A stretch of 64,000 bases of DNA from JBBEAM01 sp040882845 (GTDB lineage Bacteria; Pseudomonadota; Alphaproteobacteria; Kiloniellales; DSM-21159): NCBI GenBank assembly GCA_040882845.1, contig JBBEAM010000007.1, positions 558,001 through 622,000 on the forward strand. Reading direction: 5' to 3'. Position 1 is the stretch's first letter. The number at the start of each line of letters is the position of its first letter. Positions 25,887-38,059 of this stretch are shown here, piece by piece. The notes below the pieces were generated by a model that worked only from the letters and a program-made list of their open reading frames with translations, ran no database searches and was not told where the DNA came from. The translations under genes and the position numbers were made by a program.

Positions 25887-27506
25887 CTAGAGTTTGGTGC
25901 CGGAGACCTGGAGCAGGCGTTCCGCAGTATCGATGCGTCCGTGCAGGATCTCGGTGTAGAGACCAGGAGTATCGAGCAGACGCTCCGCGACCTCGATGTC
26001 GAGGTCCGCGCGTTCCTGGCCCGGCGGGCAGTAGCCGTGCAGGGCCTCGACCCCGGCGCTGTCGCCCGGCGTGACCTGCCTGCGGACGACCGACCCGGAG
26101 ACGATGTAGGCGCGTTCGCCGAAACGCGAGCCGCTGATCGTGGCGTTCTCGGCATTGGTGCAGATGTCGGGCATCACACCGCGATCCTGCAGCGCATAGC
26201 CGGAAGGCGCATGGAAGCGGGCCCAGGTCAGGATCAGTTCGCCTTCGTTGGGCAGGCGCAGGACGGTCTGAACCGTGCCTTTGCCGAAGGAGGAACTGCC
26301 GACCACGATCGCCCGCCCGGCATCCTGCAGCGCCGCGGCGACAATCTCCGAGGCCGAAGCGGAGTTTCCATTGATCAGCACTACCAGCGGCACGCCCCGC
26401 GCCGAGTCGCCGCGGTGGGCATCGAAGCTCTGGTGGCTGTCGGGGTGCCGCCCGCGAGTCGAGACGATCAAGCCTTCCTCGAGAAACAGGTCGGAAACCG
26501 AGACCGCTTGGTCGAGCAATCCGCCCGGATTGTCGCGTAGGTCGAGGACGATGCCGGAGAGGCTGTCGCCCTGAACGTCGAAGGCGAGTTCGATCTTGTC
26601 CTTGAGATTGCGCGTCGTGGTCTGGTTGAAGCCCAGCACGTCGAGCACTGCTGCATTGCCGCGCCGCTCGTAGGCGATGGTCTGTGGCACGATGTGGGCG
26701 CGCACCACCTCGATCATCAGTGGCGCCGGGGCCCCGGACCGCGAAACGGTCAGGCGGACGGGCGAGTTCGGCCTGCCGCGCAGCTTGCGGATGACTTCGC
26801 GCTGTGCCACGCCGGCCGCCGCCGCGCCATCGATATGGGTGATCAGATCGTCGGCGAGCAGGCCTGCGCGCTCGGCGGGGGTGTTCTCCATCACCGAGTT
26901 GACGCGCACGCCGTTATCTTCGATCTGGATGCGCACGCCGATTCCGCCGAAGCCGTCCCGGCTGGCGCGATTCTCCTGGGCTTCCTCGCGTCCGGCGTAG
27001 CGCGAGTAGTCGTCGAGCGCCGAGATCATGCCGTCGAAGACATACTCGTAGATCGATTCGCTCTCGGCCTTGACCAGTTCGCTGGATCCGGTCCGGCTGG
27101 CGTCGACCGCCAGGGCCGTCAGCTTCGCCCAGCCTTCGTTGTCGCGATGCGCCGGCGCCCTGTAGGCGGCGGCTTCCTGTCCGCCGACGCGCACCGAAAT
27201 CTGCTCGGCGGAGTCGGTGATCTCCACGCCGGGATCGATGGTGCTGAGGTTGTGGAGGCCGGCCAGGGCCAGCTGCCGGGCCGTGACGTCCTCGATATAG
27301 ACCGAGGAGACGTCCTCGTAGCCGGCGCTGAACATGTTCGCGGCAAGCGAGGAGTTGTAGCCGATCGGGTGTCCCGGCTGGGTCGCACTGCCGGTGCAGG
27401 ACACCAGCAACAGCGCCGCCGAGAGGCCGATCAGGCCGTTCGCGAAGCTTGCTCCGGGGGCTGCGCTGAACCCGCGCCCCGCCGTCTGCGCCGACATCCG
27501 TACCAT
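25887..27506 (-). CDS. S41 family (CtpA-like) carboxyl-terminal processing peptidase, lipoprotein
   Basis: A ~539-residue serine peptidase. A hydrophobic N-terminus ends in LLLVSCTGS, a good lipobox, so it is probably membrane-anchored in the periplasm. A PDZ-type domain follows (GIGVRIQIEDNGVRVNSV, LADDLITHIDG). The S41 core has GNSASASEIVAAALQDAG (nucleophile Ser) and GSSSFGKGTVQT (general-base Lys). GTG 27512, ATG 27509 and ATG 27506 are all in frame; AGGG (about 5 nt off) favours 27506. Substrates are unknown; it could process cell-wall hydrolases or misfolded periplasmic proteins. It is 163 nt from rnr, so it may have its own promoter, and continues into nudix. Confidence 0.88.
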   Translation of the reverse strand: MVRMSAQTAGRGFSAAPGASFANGLIGLSAALLLVSCTGSATQPGHPIGYNSSLAANMFSAGYEDVSSVYIEDVTARQLALAGLHNLSTIDPGVEITDSAEQISVRVGGQEAAAYRAPAHRDNEGWAKLTALAVDASRTGSSELVKAESESIYEYVFDGMISALDDYSRYAGREEAQENRASRDGFGGIGVRIQIEDNGVRVNSVMENTPAERAGLLADDLITHIDGAAAAGVAQREVIRKLRGRPNSPVRLTVSRSGAPAPLMIEVVRAHIVPQTIAYERRGNAAVLDVLGFNQTTTRNLKDKIELAFDVQGDSLSGIVLDLRDNPGGLLDQAVSVSDLFLEEGLIVSTRGRHPDSHQSFDAHRGDSARGVPLVVLINGNSASASEIVAAALQDAGRAIVVGSSSFGKGTVQTVLRLPNEGELILTWARFHAPSGYALQDRGVMPDICTNAENATISGSRFGERAYIVSGSVVRRQVTPGDSAGVEALHGYCPPGQERADLDIEVAERLLDTPGLYTEILHGRIDTAERLLQVSGTKL

Positions 27507-27675
27507 CATCACCCTACTGTGACACTATTGCCACGATTCTAACCGCAAGAGGCCCAGGTAAGTCACTGAGAAAATTGGGACAGACGTGGAGTTTTTGCGC
27601 TGCGTTGCCAGAATGCCACGCTGCAATCCCAAAACGCTCAGCGTCATAGTCCAGGCAAAGCCTTAAGAAAATCTA

Positions 27676-30033
27676 TCATCCTCTTGTTTTTGAGCGGGTG
27701 GCTTTCCCTTTCGCGTTGCTTTTCCGGGGCTTGCCACGCCTCTTGCCCGGCGTTTTCGGGCCGGCCGGCCGCTTGGCGCCGGCCTTGCCCGGCGCCTTGC
27801 CGCGCGCCTGGCGCGCCGCCCCGGACTTGCCCGGCGCGGCAACGGAGCCGGCATCGCCGGACTCGCCCTCCATGATCTCGCCGATCAGGCTGCCGGTGCG
27901 TCCCTCGGCCTCGACCAGGCGTACTGGATGGTGTTCGCCGAGATGGTATTCGCGGCCCCAGCGCCGGCCGACCAGAGCATGGCGCTTGGCGTCGTGGACG
28001 TAGTAGTCGTCCGGCAGGCTGCGCATCGGGATCAGGGCGTCGGCGCCGGTCTCGGTGAAGTTGACGAACAGCCCGAAGTGGGTGACCGAACTGATCCGGG
28101 CCTCGAAGATCTCGCCGACTCGGTCGGACAGGAAGGCGGCGGCCATGCGGTCCTTGGCATCGCGCTCTGCGGCGATGGCGCGGCGTTCCGTGTAGGAGAT
28201 GTGCTCGCCCCAGCCTTCCATCAGCGCGCGGGCTTCCTTGGGCAGTCCGTCGCGGCCGAGCCGCAGGCCGTCGATCAGGGCGCGGTGGACGATCAGGTCG
28301 GAGTAGCGGCGGATCGGTGAGGTAAAATGCGCGTAGCGCTGCAGCGCCAATCCGAAATGCCCCAGGTTTTCAGGGCTGTAGTAGGCCTGGCTCTGGGAGC
28401 GCAGGACCAGCTCGCTGACCACGCGTGCGTCCTTGCCGTCGGCGACTCTGTCCAAGATCCCGGTGAAATCGCTGGGTTTGAGGGTCTGACCGCGCGGCAG
28501 CTTGAGGTCCATGCCCTCGAGCACCTCGCGCAACGCCTCGACCTTGACCGGATCCGGCGGTTCGTGGACCCGGTACATGCAGGGCTGCTTGCGCGCTTCC
28601 AGCTCCCGCGCCGCGGCGACGTTGGCGGTGATCATGAACTCCTCGATCAGCCGGTGGCTGTCGAGCCGCTGGCGGGTCGTGATCTCCGCGATCTGGCCAT
28701 CCTCGCCGAAGATCACCTGACGCTCCGGCACGTCGAGATCAAGGGTGCCGCGCGCTTTGCGGGCGGCGAGCAGCGCCTCGAAAGCGCCGTAGAGCGGAGC
28801 GATCACCGGCTCCAGCAGCGGTCCCGTCTTCTCGCTGGCGTGGCCGTTACGCGCCTCCTGCACCTCCTCGTAGGTGAGGCGGGCGGCGGAACGCATCAGG
28901 CCGCGTTCGAAGCGGTGGTCCTGCAGCTTGCCGTCCTTGGCGATCCAGAGATGCGCGGCGAGACAGCCGCGGTCTTCTTGCGGATTGAGCGAGCACCAGC
29001 CGTTGGACAGCGCCTCTGGAAGCATCGGCACCACACGGTCGGGGAAGTAGGCGCTGTTGCCGCGCTTGTAGGCTTCGCGGTCCAGGGCGGAGTCGGGGCG
29101 CACGTAGTGGGCGACATCGGCGATGGCGACGATCAGGTGCCAGCCGCCAGCGTTCTCCTTGCGGTCGTCCGGCTCGGCGAAGACGGCATCGTCGAAGTCG
29201 CGGGCATCGGCGCCGTCGATGGTGACCAGCGGCAGGCCGCGCAGGTCCGTTCGGCGGTCGAGCGGCGTCGCCTCTGCCTCCTCGGCCTCGCGCAGCGCCG
29301 CCTCGGGAAAGACCGTGGGCAGACCCTGTTCGTGGATCGAGATCAGGCTGAGCGCGCGGTGGTTGTCGAGGCTGCCGTGGCGTTCGATCACTCGCACGTC
29401 GCGCAGGCCCATGCGCCGGTGGTGGCCCTTGGCCTCGGCCAGCACCAGCTCTCCCGGCTGGGCGCCGGCGGCGTCCTCTGGCGCCAGCAGGAAATCCTGC
29501 TTGGCCTTCTTGTCGACCGGTTTCAGGCGGCCGCCCTGGGTGCCGGGCTCGTAGATGCCGAGCACCTGCAGCGCGCCGCCCTTGCCGAGGCGGCGGATCA
29601 CCCTGGCTTCGTAGATGTCGTCGCTGCGCGTCAGCTTGGCCAGCAGGCGCTCGCCGGTAGCCAGCGCCTCGCGGCGTTGCTTGTCCGGTGTGACATAGAT
29701 TATCGGCGGCGGGCCCTGCTCGGCTTTCCAGTTGGCGGGGCGGGCGACCAGCTCGCCGTCCTCGTCCAGATCCACGACCTCGATCACCGCGACCTCGGGC
29801 AGCCGCCCGGGAGACGCGAGCTGCCGCTTGGCGTGGCGCTCCAGATTGCCGCTCTGCTTCAGCTCGCGCAGCACTTCCTTGAGCCGGGGGCGGTCGGCGC
29901 CCTTGATCTTGAAGGCGCGCGCGATCTCGCGCTTGCCGACCGGCGTCGGGCTCTCCTCGATGAAGCGGAGGATTTCGGCCGTGGAGGGAAAGCGGGTCGT
30001 TTCGGGTTTGCTCTTGCTGGTTTTCTTGGTCAC
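27676..30033 (-). CDS. rnr: Ribonuclease R
   Basis: A ~785-residue processive 3'-5' exoribonuclease. Parts in order: a winged-helix N-terminus, cold-shock domains, and the RNB catalytic domain with the acidic cluster IDGADARDFDDAVF. HFTSPIRRYSDLIVHR is a family block. The S1 domain (EARISSVTHFGLFVNF) is followed by a Lys/Arg/Gly-rich tail typical of RNase R. The start is GTG 30033, 8 nt after the topA stop, with no clear Shine-Dalgarno; the longer frame reads through topA. It helps degrade structured RNA and tmRNA-tagged messages. It is probably translated from a topA-rnr transcript. Confidence 0.92.
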   Translation of the reverse strand: MTKKTSKSKPETTRFPSTAEILRFIEESPTPVGKREIARAFKIKGADRPRLKEVLRELKQSGNLERHAKRQLASPGRLPEVAVIEVVDLDEDGELVARPANWKAEQGPPPIIYVTPDKQRREALATGERLLAKLTRSDDIYEARVIRRLGKGGALQVLGIYEPGTQGGRLKPVDKKAKQDFLLAPEDAAGAQPGELVLAEAKGHHRRMGLRDVRVIERHGSLDNHRALSLISIHEQGLPTVFPEAALREAEEAEATPLDRRTDLRGLPLVTIDGADARDFDDAVFAEPDDRKENAGGWHLIVAIADVAHYVRPDSALDREAYKRGNSAYFPDRVVPMLPEALSNGWCSLNPQEDRGCLAAHLWIAKDGKLQDHRFERGLMRSAARLTYEEVQEARNGHASEKTGPLLEPVIAPLYGAFEALLAARKARGTLDLDVPERQVIFGEDGQIAEITTRQRLDSHRLIEEFMITANVAAARELEARKQPCMYRVHEPPDPVKVEALREVLEGMDLKLPRGQTLKPSDFTGILDRVADGKDARVVSELVLRSQSQAYYSPENLGHFGLALQRYAHFTSPIRRYSDLIVHRALIDGLRLGRDGLPKEARALMEGWGEHISYTERRAIAAERDAKDRMAAAFLSDRVGEIFEARISSVTHFGLFVNFTETGADALIPMRSLPDDYYVHDAKRHALVGRRWGREYHLGEHHPVRLVEAEGRTGSLIGEIMEGESGDAGSVAAPGKSGAARQARGKAPGKAGAKRPAGPKTPGKRRGKPRKSNAKGKATRSKTRG

Positions 30034-30040
30034 GCGGGGG

Positions 30041-32614
<2,574 letters not shown>

Positions 32615-32627
32615 GAAGGGTCCGTAT

Positions 32628-33761
32628 CTATGGGCGCGCTTCGCGCTCAGCTACGAGGGATATTCGGTTGCCCGGCTGGCGCTCCAAACGCCCGGCGAGC
32701 TCCAACTCGAGCAATGCGAGGCTGACGACGGCGGGTGACAATTGGCACCGGCGGACCAGTTCGTCAACCGTGACCGCGCCAGGGCCGAGCAGGGCCTCGA
32801 TTTGCGAGGCTGCGGATTCGGCTTCCTCCAGGCCGCTTTCCGCTACCGACTCGGGGACTTCCATCGCCGCTTCGGCGCGGAAGGAGGGCGCGGCGAAGCT
32901 GCGGCGAATCTGGCCGGAAAGGGCGTTGACGATATCCTCGGCGCTTTCCGTCAGCACCGCGCCCTGGCGCAGCAGGTCGTTGCAGCCGCGCGCCCGGGGG
33001 TCGAGCGGCGAGCCGGGGATGGCGAAGACTTCGCGGCCCTGCTCGCCGGCGAGCCGGGCGGTGATCAGCGAGCCGGAGCGCGGCGCCGCCTCGACCACCA
33101 GCACGCCTTCGCAGAGTCCCGAGATGATCCGGTTGCGCCGGGGAAAATGCCGCGCCTGGGGCTGCAGGCCCGGCGGCATCTCCGAAAGGAGCAGGCCCTG
33201 AGCGGCGATCGCCGCGTAGAGCTCCTGGTTTTGCGGCGGATAGACTACGTCGATCCCGCCGGCCAGCACCGCTGTGGTGCCTGCGGCGAGGCTGCCGCGA
33301 TGCGCCGCGGCGTCGATCCCCCGCGCCAGGCCCGAGACAACGGTGAAGCCGGCTTCCCCCAGATCGCGGGCGATCCGCTCGGCCAGGCGCTGGCCGTTGG
33401 CCGAGGCGTTGCGCGCGCCGACCATGGCGAAGAGGCGCTGTGCGACGAGGCTGCCGGGCCCCAAGGCGCTCAGCACCGGCGGCGCATCTGGCAGGGCGGC
33501 CAGCGCCTCGGGGTAGTCCGCCGCGCCGAGCACCAGCAGCCGGGCCCCGAAACTCTCCAGGGCTTCGACTTCCCGCTCCGCCTCGCCCTGGGAATAGAGT
33601 TTCAGGCCGCGCCGCCGTCCACCCTGGCGCGCGAGCTCGGGCAGCGCGTCCAGGCCGGCCTCCGCCGAGCCGTAGCGCGCGATCAACTGACGGTAGGTGA
33701 TCGGCCCGACGTTCTCGCTGCGGATCAGCCGCAGCGCCGCCAGCCGTTCTGGGGGGTGCAT
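32628..33761 (-). CDS. dprA: DNA processing protein DprA
   Basis: A 377-residue protein that loads RecA onto incoming single-stranded DNA during transformation. The Rossmann-like core has MVGARNASANG, VSGLARGIDAAAH, AGGIDVVYPPQN and FPRRNRIISGL, all DprA/Smf signatures. The C-terminal ~70 residues form a small winged helix (LVRRCQLSPAVVSLALLELE). No com genes are near, so competence cannot be inferred. The gene is conserved in non-competent alphaproteobacteria too. It lies between plsY (73 nt) and topA (13 nt). Confidence 0.93.
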   Translation of the reverse strand: MHPPERLAALRLIRSENVGPITYRQLIARYGSAEAGLDALPELARQGGRRRGLKLYSQGEAEREVEALESFGARLLVLGAADYPEALAALPDAPPVLSALGPGSLVAQRLFAMVGARNASANGQRLAERIARDLGEAGFTVVSGLARGIDAAAHRGSLAAGTTAVLAGGIDVVYPPQNQELYAAIAAQGLLLSEMPPGLQPQARHFPRRNRIISGLCEGVLVVEAAPRSGSLITARLAGEQGREVFAIPGSPLDPRARGCNDLLRQGAVLTESAEDIVNALSGQIRRSFAAPSFRAEAAMEVPESVAESGLEEAESAASQIEALLGPGAVTVDELVRRCQLSPAVVSLALLELELAGRLERQPGNRISLVAEREARP

Positions 33762-33834
33762 TCCCTGGCCTCGTTTTGTTCTTTTCGCCCGCGACGATGT
33801 CCCGGCGGCGGCGATCCGTCAAGCGGGGGATTGA

Positions 33835-34461
33835 TTAGCCCTCGGCCTTCTTCGCGCCGATCTTGCTTTCCTCGCCCCGCAGCAGGCGGCCGATGTTCTC
33901 GTGGTGCCGGGCCCAGATCAGCAGCGCCAGGAGGGCCGCGAACTGCACCAGCTGCAGGTCGCCGCGCAGCAGCCAGGCCCACAGCGGTGCCAGGGCGAGC
34001 GAGATCAGCGCGGCCAGCGAGGAGTAGCGGGCGATGGCGGCCACCGCCAGCCAGGTGGCGCAGGCGGCCAGGCCGACCGGCCAGGACAGCGCGATCAGGG
34101 CGCCCAGGGCGGTGGCGACGCCCTTACCGCCCTTGAACTTCAGCCAGACCGGGAAGAGGTGCCCGAGGATGGCGCCGTAGCCGGCCATCAGGGCGATGTC
34201 GGGTCCCCAGTTCAGGGCGATCAGCACGGCCGCCGCGCCCTTGCCACCGTCGAGCAGCAGCGTTGCCAGGGCGAGGTCCTTGCGCCCGGTGCGCAGCACG
34301 TTGGTGGTGCCGATGTTGCCCGAGCCCAGCTGCCGCAGGTCGCCGAGCCCGGCGAGGCGGGTCAGCAGCAGGCCGAAGGGGATCGAGCCGAGCAGGTAGC
34401 CGGCCAGGAGTGCCGCCGTCAGGTACGGCCAGGCGAATTCCCAGGAGATCGGATCGGGCAT
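33835..34461 (-). CDS. plsY: Acyl-phosphate glycerol-3-phosphate acyltransferase PlsY
   Basis: A 208-residue polytopic membrane enzyme that makes lysophosphatidic acid from acyl-phosphate. GSIPFGLLLTR (about 25-35), GSGNIGTTNVLRTG (about 47-60) and FKGGKGVATALG are the conserved cytoplasmic motifs. Five or more hydrophobic helices are visible. No plsX lies in the window. It is preceded by the pyrC-like gene, 3 nt away, and followed by dprA. Confidence 0.94.
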   Translation of the reverse strand: MPDPISWEFAWPYLTAALLAGYLLGSIPFGLLLTRLAGLGDLRQLGSGNIGTTNVLRTGRKDLALATLLLDGGKGAAAVLIALNWGPDIALMAGYGAILGHLFPVWLKFKGGKGVATALGALIALSWPVGLAACATWLAVAAIARYSSLAALISLALAPLWAWLLRGDLQLVQFAALLALLIWARHHENIGRLLRGEESKIGAKKAEG

Positions 34462-34464
34462 GGT

Positions 34465-35766
34465 CTAGGCATCGTGAACGAAGATGCTGCGCCCGTCGAC
34501 CACGCTGCGCAGCACCCGGCCCTCGACCGGATGGTTCTCGAAGGGCGAGTTCTTGGACTTGCTGCGGAACTTGCTGGGGTCGATGCGGCCGGCGATGTCG
34601 GGATCGAAGAGCACCAGATCGGCCGGCGCGCCTTTTTTCAGACGTCCGGCCTCGATGCCCAGGATGTCGGCGGGCCGGTAGGTCAGGCGGCCGAGCAGGT
34701 CGAGCAGGGTGGTTCGGCCCTGATGCACCAGCCGCAGGGACAGCGGCAGCAGAGTTTCCAGGCCGACGATACCGGGCTCCGCCTGGGCGAAGGGGATGCG
34801 CTTGGCGTCCTGGTCGTGGGGACTGTGGTCGCTGGCCACGGCGTCGATGGTGCCCGCGGCGACGGCTGCGGCGATGCCCTCGCGATCGTCTTCGCTGCGC
34901 AGCGGCGGCGAGACCTTGCCGAAGGTGCGGTAGTCGTTCACCGCCAGCTCGTTGAGCGAGAAGTAGTGGGGCGCGGTATCGCAGGTGACGTCGAGGCCGC
35001 GCGCCTTGGCGGCGGCGATCACCCGCGCCGACTCGGCGGTGGAGATATGGCTGGCGTGATAGCGGCCGCCGACCATCTCGACGAGACGCAGGTCGCGCTC
35101 GATCATCATCACCTCGGACAGCGGCGAGATGCCGGAAAGGCCCAGGCGGGTCGCCAGCTCGCCGGCGTTCATCACCCCGCCGGCCAGTTCGGGAACTTCC
35201 GGATGCTGCAGGATCACCGTACCGAAGGCGCGCGAGTAGCTCAGCGCCCGGCGCATCACCTGGGGGTCGGCGACGGCCTTCAGGCCATCGGTGAAGCCGA
35301 CCGCGCCGTAAGAGGTCAGCAGGCCGATCTCGGTCAGCTCCCGGCCTTCCAGCCCGCGCGTGACGGCGCCGTAGGTGTAGATCTTGACCAGCTTCACATC
35401 GCGCGCCCGGCGGGCGACGAACTCGACCCCGGCGACGTCGTCGATCACCGGCTCGGTGTTGGGCAGCGCGACCATCGAGGTGACGCCGCCGGCCGCCGCG
35501 GCGCGGGAGCCGGAAAGGATATCTTCCTTGTGCTCCTCGCCCGGTTCGCGCAGTTGCACCCGCATGTCGACCAGGCCCGGCGCGAGGCAGGCGCCGCCGC
35601 AATCGACGACATCCGCGCCTTCCGGCGGGCCGTCCTTGAACAGGCCCGGCCCGAAGTCGGCGATCTTGCCGTTCTCGGCCAGCAGGTCGCCGCGCCGGTC
35701 GAGGCCGCTTTCCGGATCGAGCAGCCGGGCGTCGAGGAAGGCGGTGCGGGGAAGGCTATTCGCCAT
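34465..35766 (-). CDS. Dihydroorotase-like protein lacking the HxH metal site
   Basis: A 433-residue amidohydrolase of the dihydroorotase class I family, directly after pyrB (4 nt). The first metal motif, normally DxHxHxR, reads VDMRVQLREPG (R69 and Q71 in place of both His). Later family motifs remain: HPEVPELAGGVMN, HASHIST, ASDHSPHD. In Pseudomonas and other bacteria a catalytically dead dihydroorotase (PyrX/PyrC') partners aspartate transcarbamoylase as a structural subunit. That is my best inference here, with a catalytic PyrC expected elsewhere. It is often annotated as an active pyrC; the missing His pair argues against that. Confidence 0.85.
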   Translation of the reverse strand: MANSLPRTAFLDARLLDPESGLDRRGDLLAENGKIADFGPGLFKDGPPEGADVVDCGGACLAPGLVDMRVQLREPGEEHKEDILSGSRAAAAGGVTSMVALPNTEPVIDDVAGVEFVARRARDVKLVKIYTYGAVTRGLEGRELTEIGLLTSYGAVGFTDGLKAVADPQVMRRALSYSRAFGTVILQHPEVPELAGGVMNAGELATRLGLSGISPLSEVMMIERDLRLVEMVGGRYHASHISTAESARVIAAAKARGLDVTCDTAPHYFSLNELAVNDYRTFGKVSPPLRSEDDREGIAAAVAAGTIDAVASDHSPHDQDAKRIPFAQAEPGIVGLETLLPLSLRLVHQGRTTLLDLLGRLTYRPADILGIEAGRLKKGAPADLVLFDPDIAGRIDPSKFRSKSKNSPFENHPVEGRVLRSVVDGRSIFVHDA

Positions 35767-35770
35767 GCGC

Positions 35771-36745
35771 TCAGTCCGCCTCTCTGATCGGCGGCAGGTT
35801 GCGGGTCAGCGCGTCGAGACAGGCCATGCGCACGGCGACCCCCATCTCGACCTGTTCGCGGATCGCCGAGCGGTCGATGTCGTCGGCCAGCTCGCTGTCG
35901 ATCTCGACGCCGCGGTTCATCGGCCCGGGGTGCATGATCATGGCGTCGGGCTTGGCCGCCTTGAGCTTCTCGTGGTCGAGGCCGAAAAAGCGGAAGTACT
36001 CGCGGATCGAGGGGACGTAGGTGCCCTGCATGCGCTCGGTCTGCAGCCGCAGCATCATCACGATGTCGCAGTCCTTCAGCCCTTCGGTCATGTCGAAGAA
36101 GGCCTCGACGCCGAGCATCTCGATCTTGCCGGGCAGCAGGGTCGGCGGCGCGATCACCCGCACCTGGGCGCCCATGATGTTGAGCAGGTAGATGTTCGAG
36201 CGCGCGACCCGGCTATGCAGGATATCGCCGCAGATCGCCACCTTCAGGCCCTGCAGCCGGCCCTTGCGGCGGCGGATGGTCAGGGCGTCGAGCAGCGCCT
36301 GGGTCGGATGCTCGTGGCTGCCGTCGCCGCCGTTGATCACCGAACCGTTGACCTTTTCCGACAGCAGGGCGACGGCGCCGGAGTCGGGATGGCGGACCAC
36401 CAGAACGTCGGGGTGCATGGCGTTCAGGGTCATCGCCGTGTCGATCAGGGTCTCGCCCTTTTTGATCGAGGAGGCGGCGACCTGCATGTTGATGACGTCG
36501 GCGCCGAGGCGCTGCGCCGCCAGCTCGAAGGAGGTGCGGGTACGGGTCGAGTTCTCGAAGAAGAGGTTGATGACCGTGCGGCCGTCGAGCTTGCGCGCGC
36601 CGCGCGTGCGCTGGCGCTGCTGTTCGGCGTAGTGATTGGAAAGGTCGAGGAGGAAGGAGATTTCCGGCGCCGTCAGCCCCTCGATGCCGAGGAGATGCTG
36701 ATGCGAAAAATCGCCGTCGTTCCGAGTCTCTTCCCGCGCGCTCAT
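35771..36745 (-). CDS. pyrB: Aspartate carbamoyltransferase catalytic subunit
   Basis: A 324-residue enzyme that joins carbamoyl phosphate and aspartate in pyrimidine synthesis. FFENSTRTRTSFELAAQRLG is the carbamoyl-phosphate site. HPTQALLDAL and MHPGPMNRG are conserved. ATG 36745 gives the normal N-terminus (SAREETRND). The upstream frame extension to 36898 is low-complexity and divergent from the LysE gene. It heads the pyrB-pyrC-like-plsY run. No PyrI regulatory subunit is adjacent, which fits a class A ATCase with a DHO-like partner. Confidence 0.95.
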   Translation of the reverse strand: MSAREETRNDGDFSHQHLLGIEGLTAPEISFLLDLSNHYAEQQRQRTRGARKLDGRTVINLFFENSTRTRTSFELAAQRLGADVINMQVAASSIKKGETLIDTAMTLNAMHPDVLVVRHPDSGAVALLSEKVNGSVINGGDGSHEHPTQALLDALTIRRRKGRLQGLKVAICGDILHSRVARSNIYLLNIMGAQVRVIAPPTLLPGKIEMLGVEAFFDMTEGLKDCDIVMMLRLQTERMQGTYVPSIREYFRFFGLDHEKLKAAKPDAMIMHPGPMNRGVEIDSELADDIDRSAIREQVEMGVAVRMACLDALTRNLPPIREAD

Positions 36746-36845
36746 TAAAGCGAGGTTTATGACAGGAGGCCCCTGGCGGGGCAAGCGGTTAAGGGCGCCA
36801 GATTTCGGCTGTCGCGGCGCGGCGGCGCGGGCTAGGCTCGCCGCC

Positions 36846-37454
36846 ATGTCGATCGAATTCCTGCTCACCTCGCTGATCGTCGTGCTCGCGCCGGGCACCG
36901 GCGTGATCTACACGCTGGCTTCCGGGCTCGGACTGGGCCTGCGCGGCAGCGTCTTCGCGGCCGTCGGCTGCACCCTCGGCGTGCTGCCGCAGTTCGTGGC
37001 GACCCTGCTCGGCCTGGCCGCCATCGTCCACGCCAGCGCGCTGGCCTTCATGGTGCTGAAGTACGCCGGCGCCGCCTATCTACTCTATCTCGCCTGGTGC
37101 GCCTGGCGGGAGAGCGGCGCGCTTTCGGTCGGCGGCGCGCAGCAGGACCGGCGGATGTGGCGGGTCCTGCGGCGCGGCATCACCCTCAATCTGCTCAATC
37201 CCAAGCTCTCGATCTTCTTCCTCGCCTTCCTGCCGCAGTTCATCGATCCGGCCGCCGCGCCGGTGCCGCAGATGATCCCGCTCGGCGCGGTCTTCATCGC
37301 CATGACCCTGGTGGTCTTTCTGATCTACGGCGCGCTGGCCTCGCTGGCGCGGACCTACGTCATCGAGCAGCCGACGGTGATGAAAGTGCTGCGCCGCAGC
37401 TTCGCGCTCGCTTTTGCAGGGCTGGGGGTAAGGCTCGCCTTTGCGGGGCGGTAG
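36846..37454 (+). CDS. LysE/RhtB family amino-acid exporter
   Basis: A 202-residue membrane protein with about six hydrophobic segments. APGTGVIYTLASGLGLGLRG near the N-terminus is the LysE motif, and GITLNLLNPKLSIFFLAFLP is a conserved signature. The family exports amino acids such as lysine, homoserine or threonine; the substrate is not predictable. The ATG at 36846 follows 100 nt from the divergent pyrB start. No LysR-type regulator is adjacent. Confidence 0.88.
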   Translation: MSIEFLLTSLIVVLAPGTGVIYTLASGLGLGLRGSVFAAVGCTLGVLPQFVATLLGLAAIVHASALAFMVLKYAGAAYLLYLAWCAWRESGALSVGGAQQDRRMWRVLRRGITLNLLNPKLSIFFLAFLPQFIDPAAAPVPQMIPLGAVFIAMTLVVFLIYGALASLARTYVIEQPTVMKVLRRSFALAFAGLGVRLAFAGR

Positions 37455-37489
37455 TTATCAACAGTTAATAGGTAGACAATTCAGGTACC

Positions 37490-38059
37490 GTGAAAAGCAA
37501 ACTCAACAAGCTCGATGTTGCGTCGCGCCAATTGGATGCTGCGATAGAATTAATGTTTAAGGGCGGCGACATCGTTTCAGTGCACACACTGGGCGCGGCT
37601 TCAGCGCGAATTTTCGCTGATTTACTTCAACACATTGAGGTTGAGTCTTGGCGAATGAAGATCGCATCAACATTTCCAGGCAGCGAAAAGCAAGTTTTAG
37701 AGAGAATGAACGAAGCTCAAAACTTTTTCAAACATGCTGATAGAGACCCGAACGCAATTCTTGAATTTGATGAAATACAGAACGATGAATTGCTAATCAT
37801 AGCTACACTAGAGTGTGCTGAATATCTTCGCCAAAGAGAGACAAAGGGGCGCAAGCTCTCATTCACATCTTCACTATTTCAGATTTGGTATCTCGCAAAA
37901 TCTCCTGTTTCTCTGGAGTTATCCAAACACGAAATGGGCGAACAGATCGTGGAGTACTCAAGTCAATTGTTCCCCCGGCTAAGCGTTATGCCAAGGTTTC
38001 GTCAGTTGGAAGAAGGTGCAAAATCTCTCAAGCGTGATCTCGTAGAAATAAGAGCTTAG
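37490..38059 (+). CDS. AT-rich orphan, conserved-hypothetical-like protein
   Basis: A 189-residue protein with a GTG start (37490) and AGGT as a weak ribosome site. By hand count, GC is 43% in 37501-37560, 37% in 37681-37740 and 35% in 37741-37800, far below the flanking genes. The N-terminus (KLDVASRQLDAAIELMFKGG, then VSVHTLGAASARI) is reminiscent of a widely scattered uncharacterised family, but I recall that only loosely. The segment NFFKHADRDPNAILEFD also looks conserved. It has no signal peptide or membrane helix. Codon use and isolation suggest horizontal gain. No mobility gene or toxin partner is next to it. Confidence 0.6.
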   Translation: MKSKLNKLDVASRQLDAAIELMFKGGDIVSVHTLGAASARIFADLLQHIEVESWRMKIASTFPGSEKQVLERMNEAQNFFKHADRDPNAILEFDEIQNDELLIIATLECAEYLRQRETKGRKLSFTSSLFQIWYLAKSPVSLELSKHEMGEQIVEYSSQLFPRLSVMPRFRQLEEGAKSLKRDLVEIRA

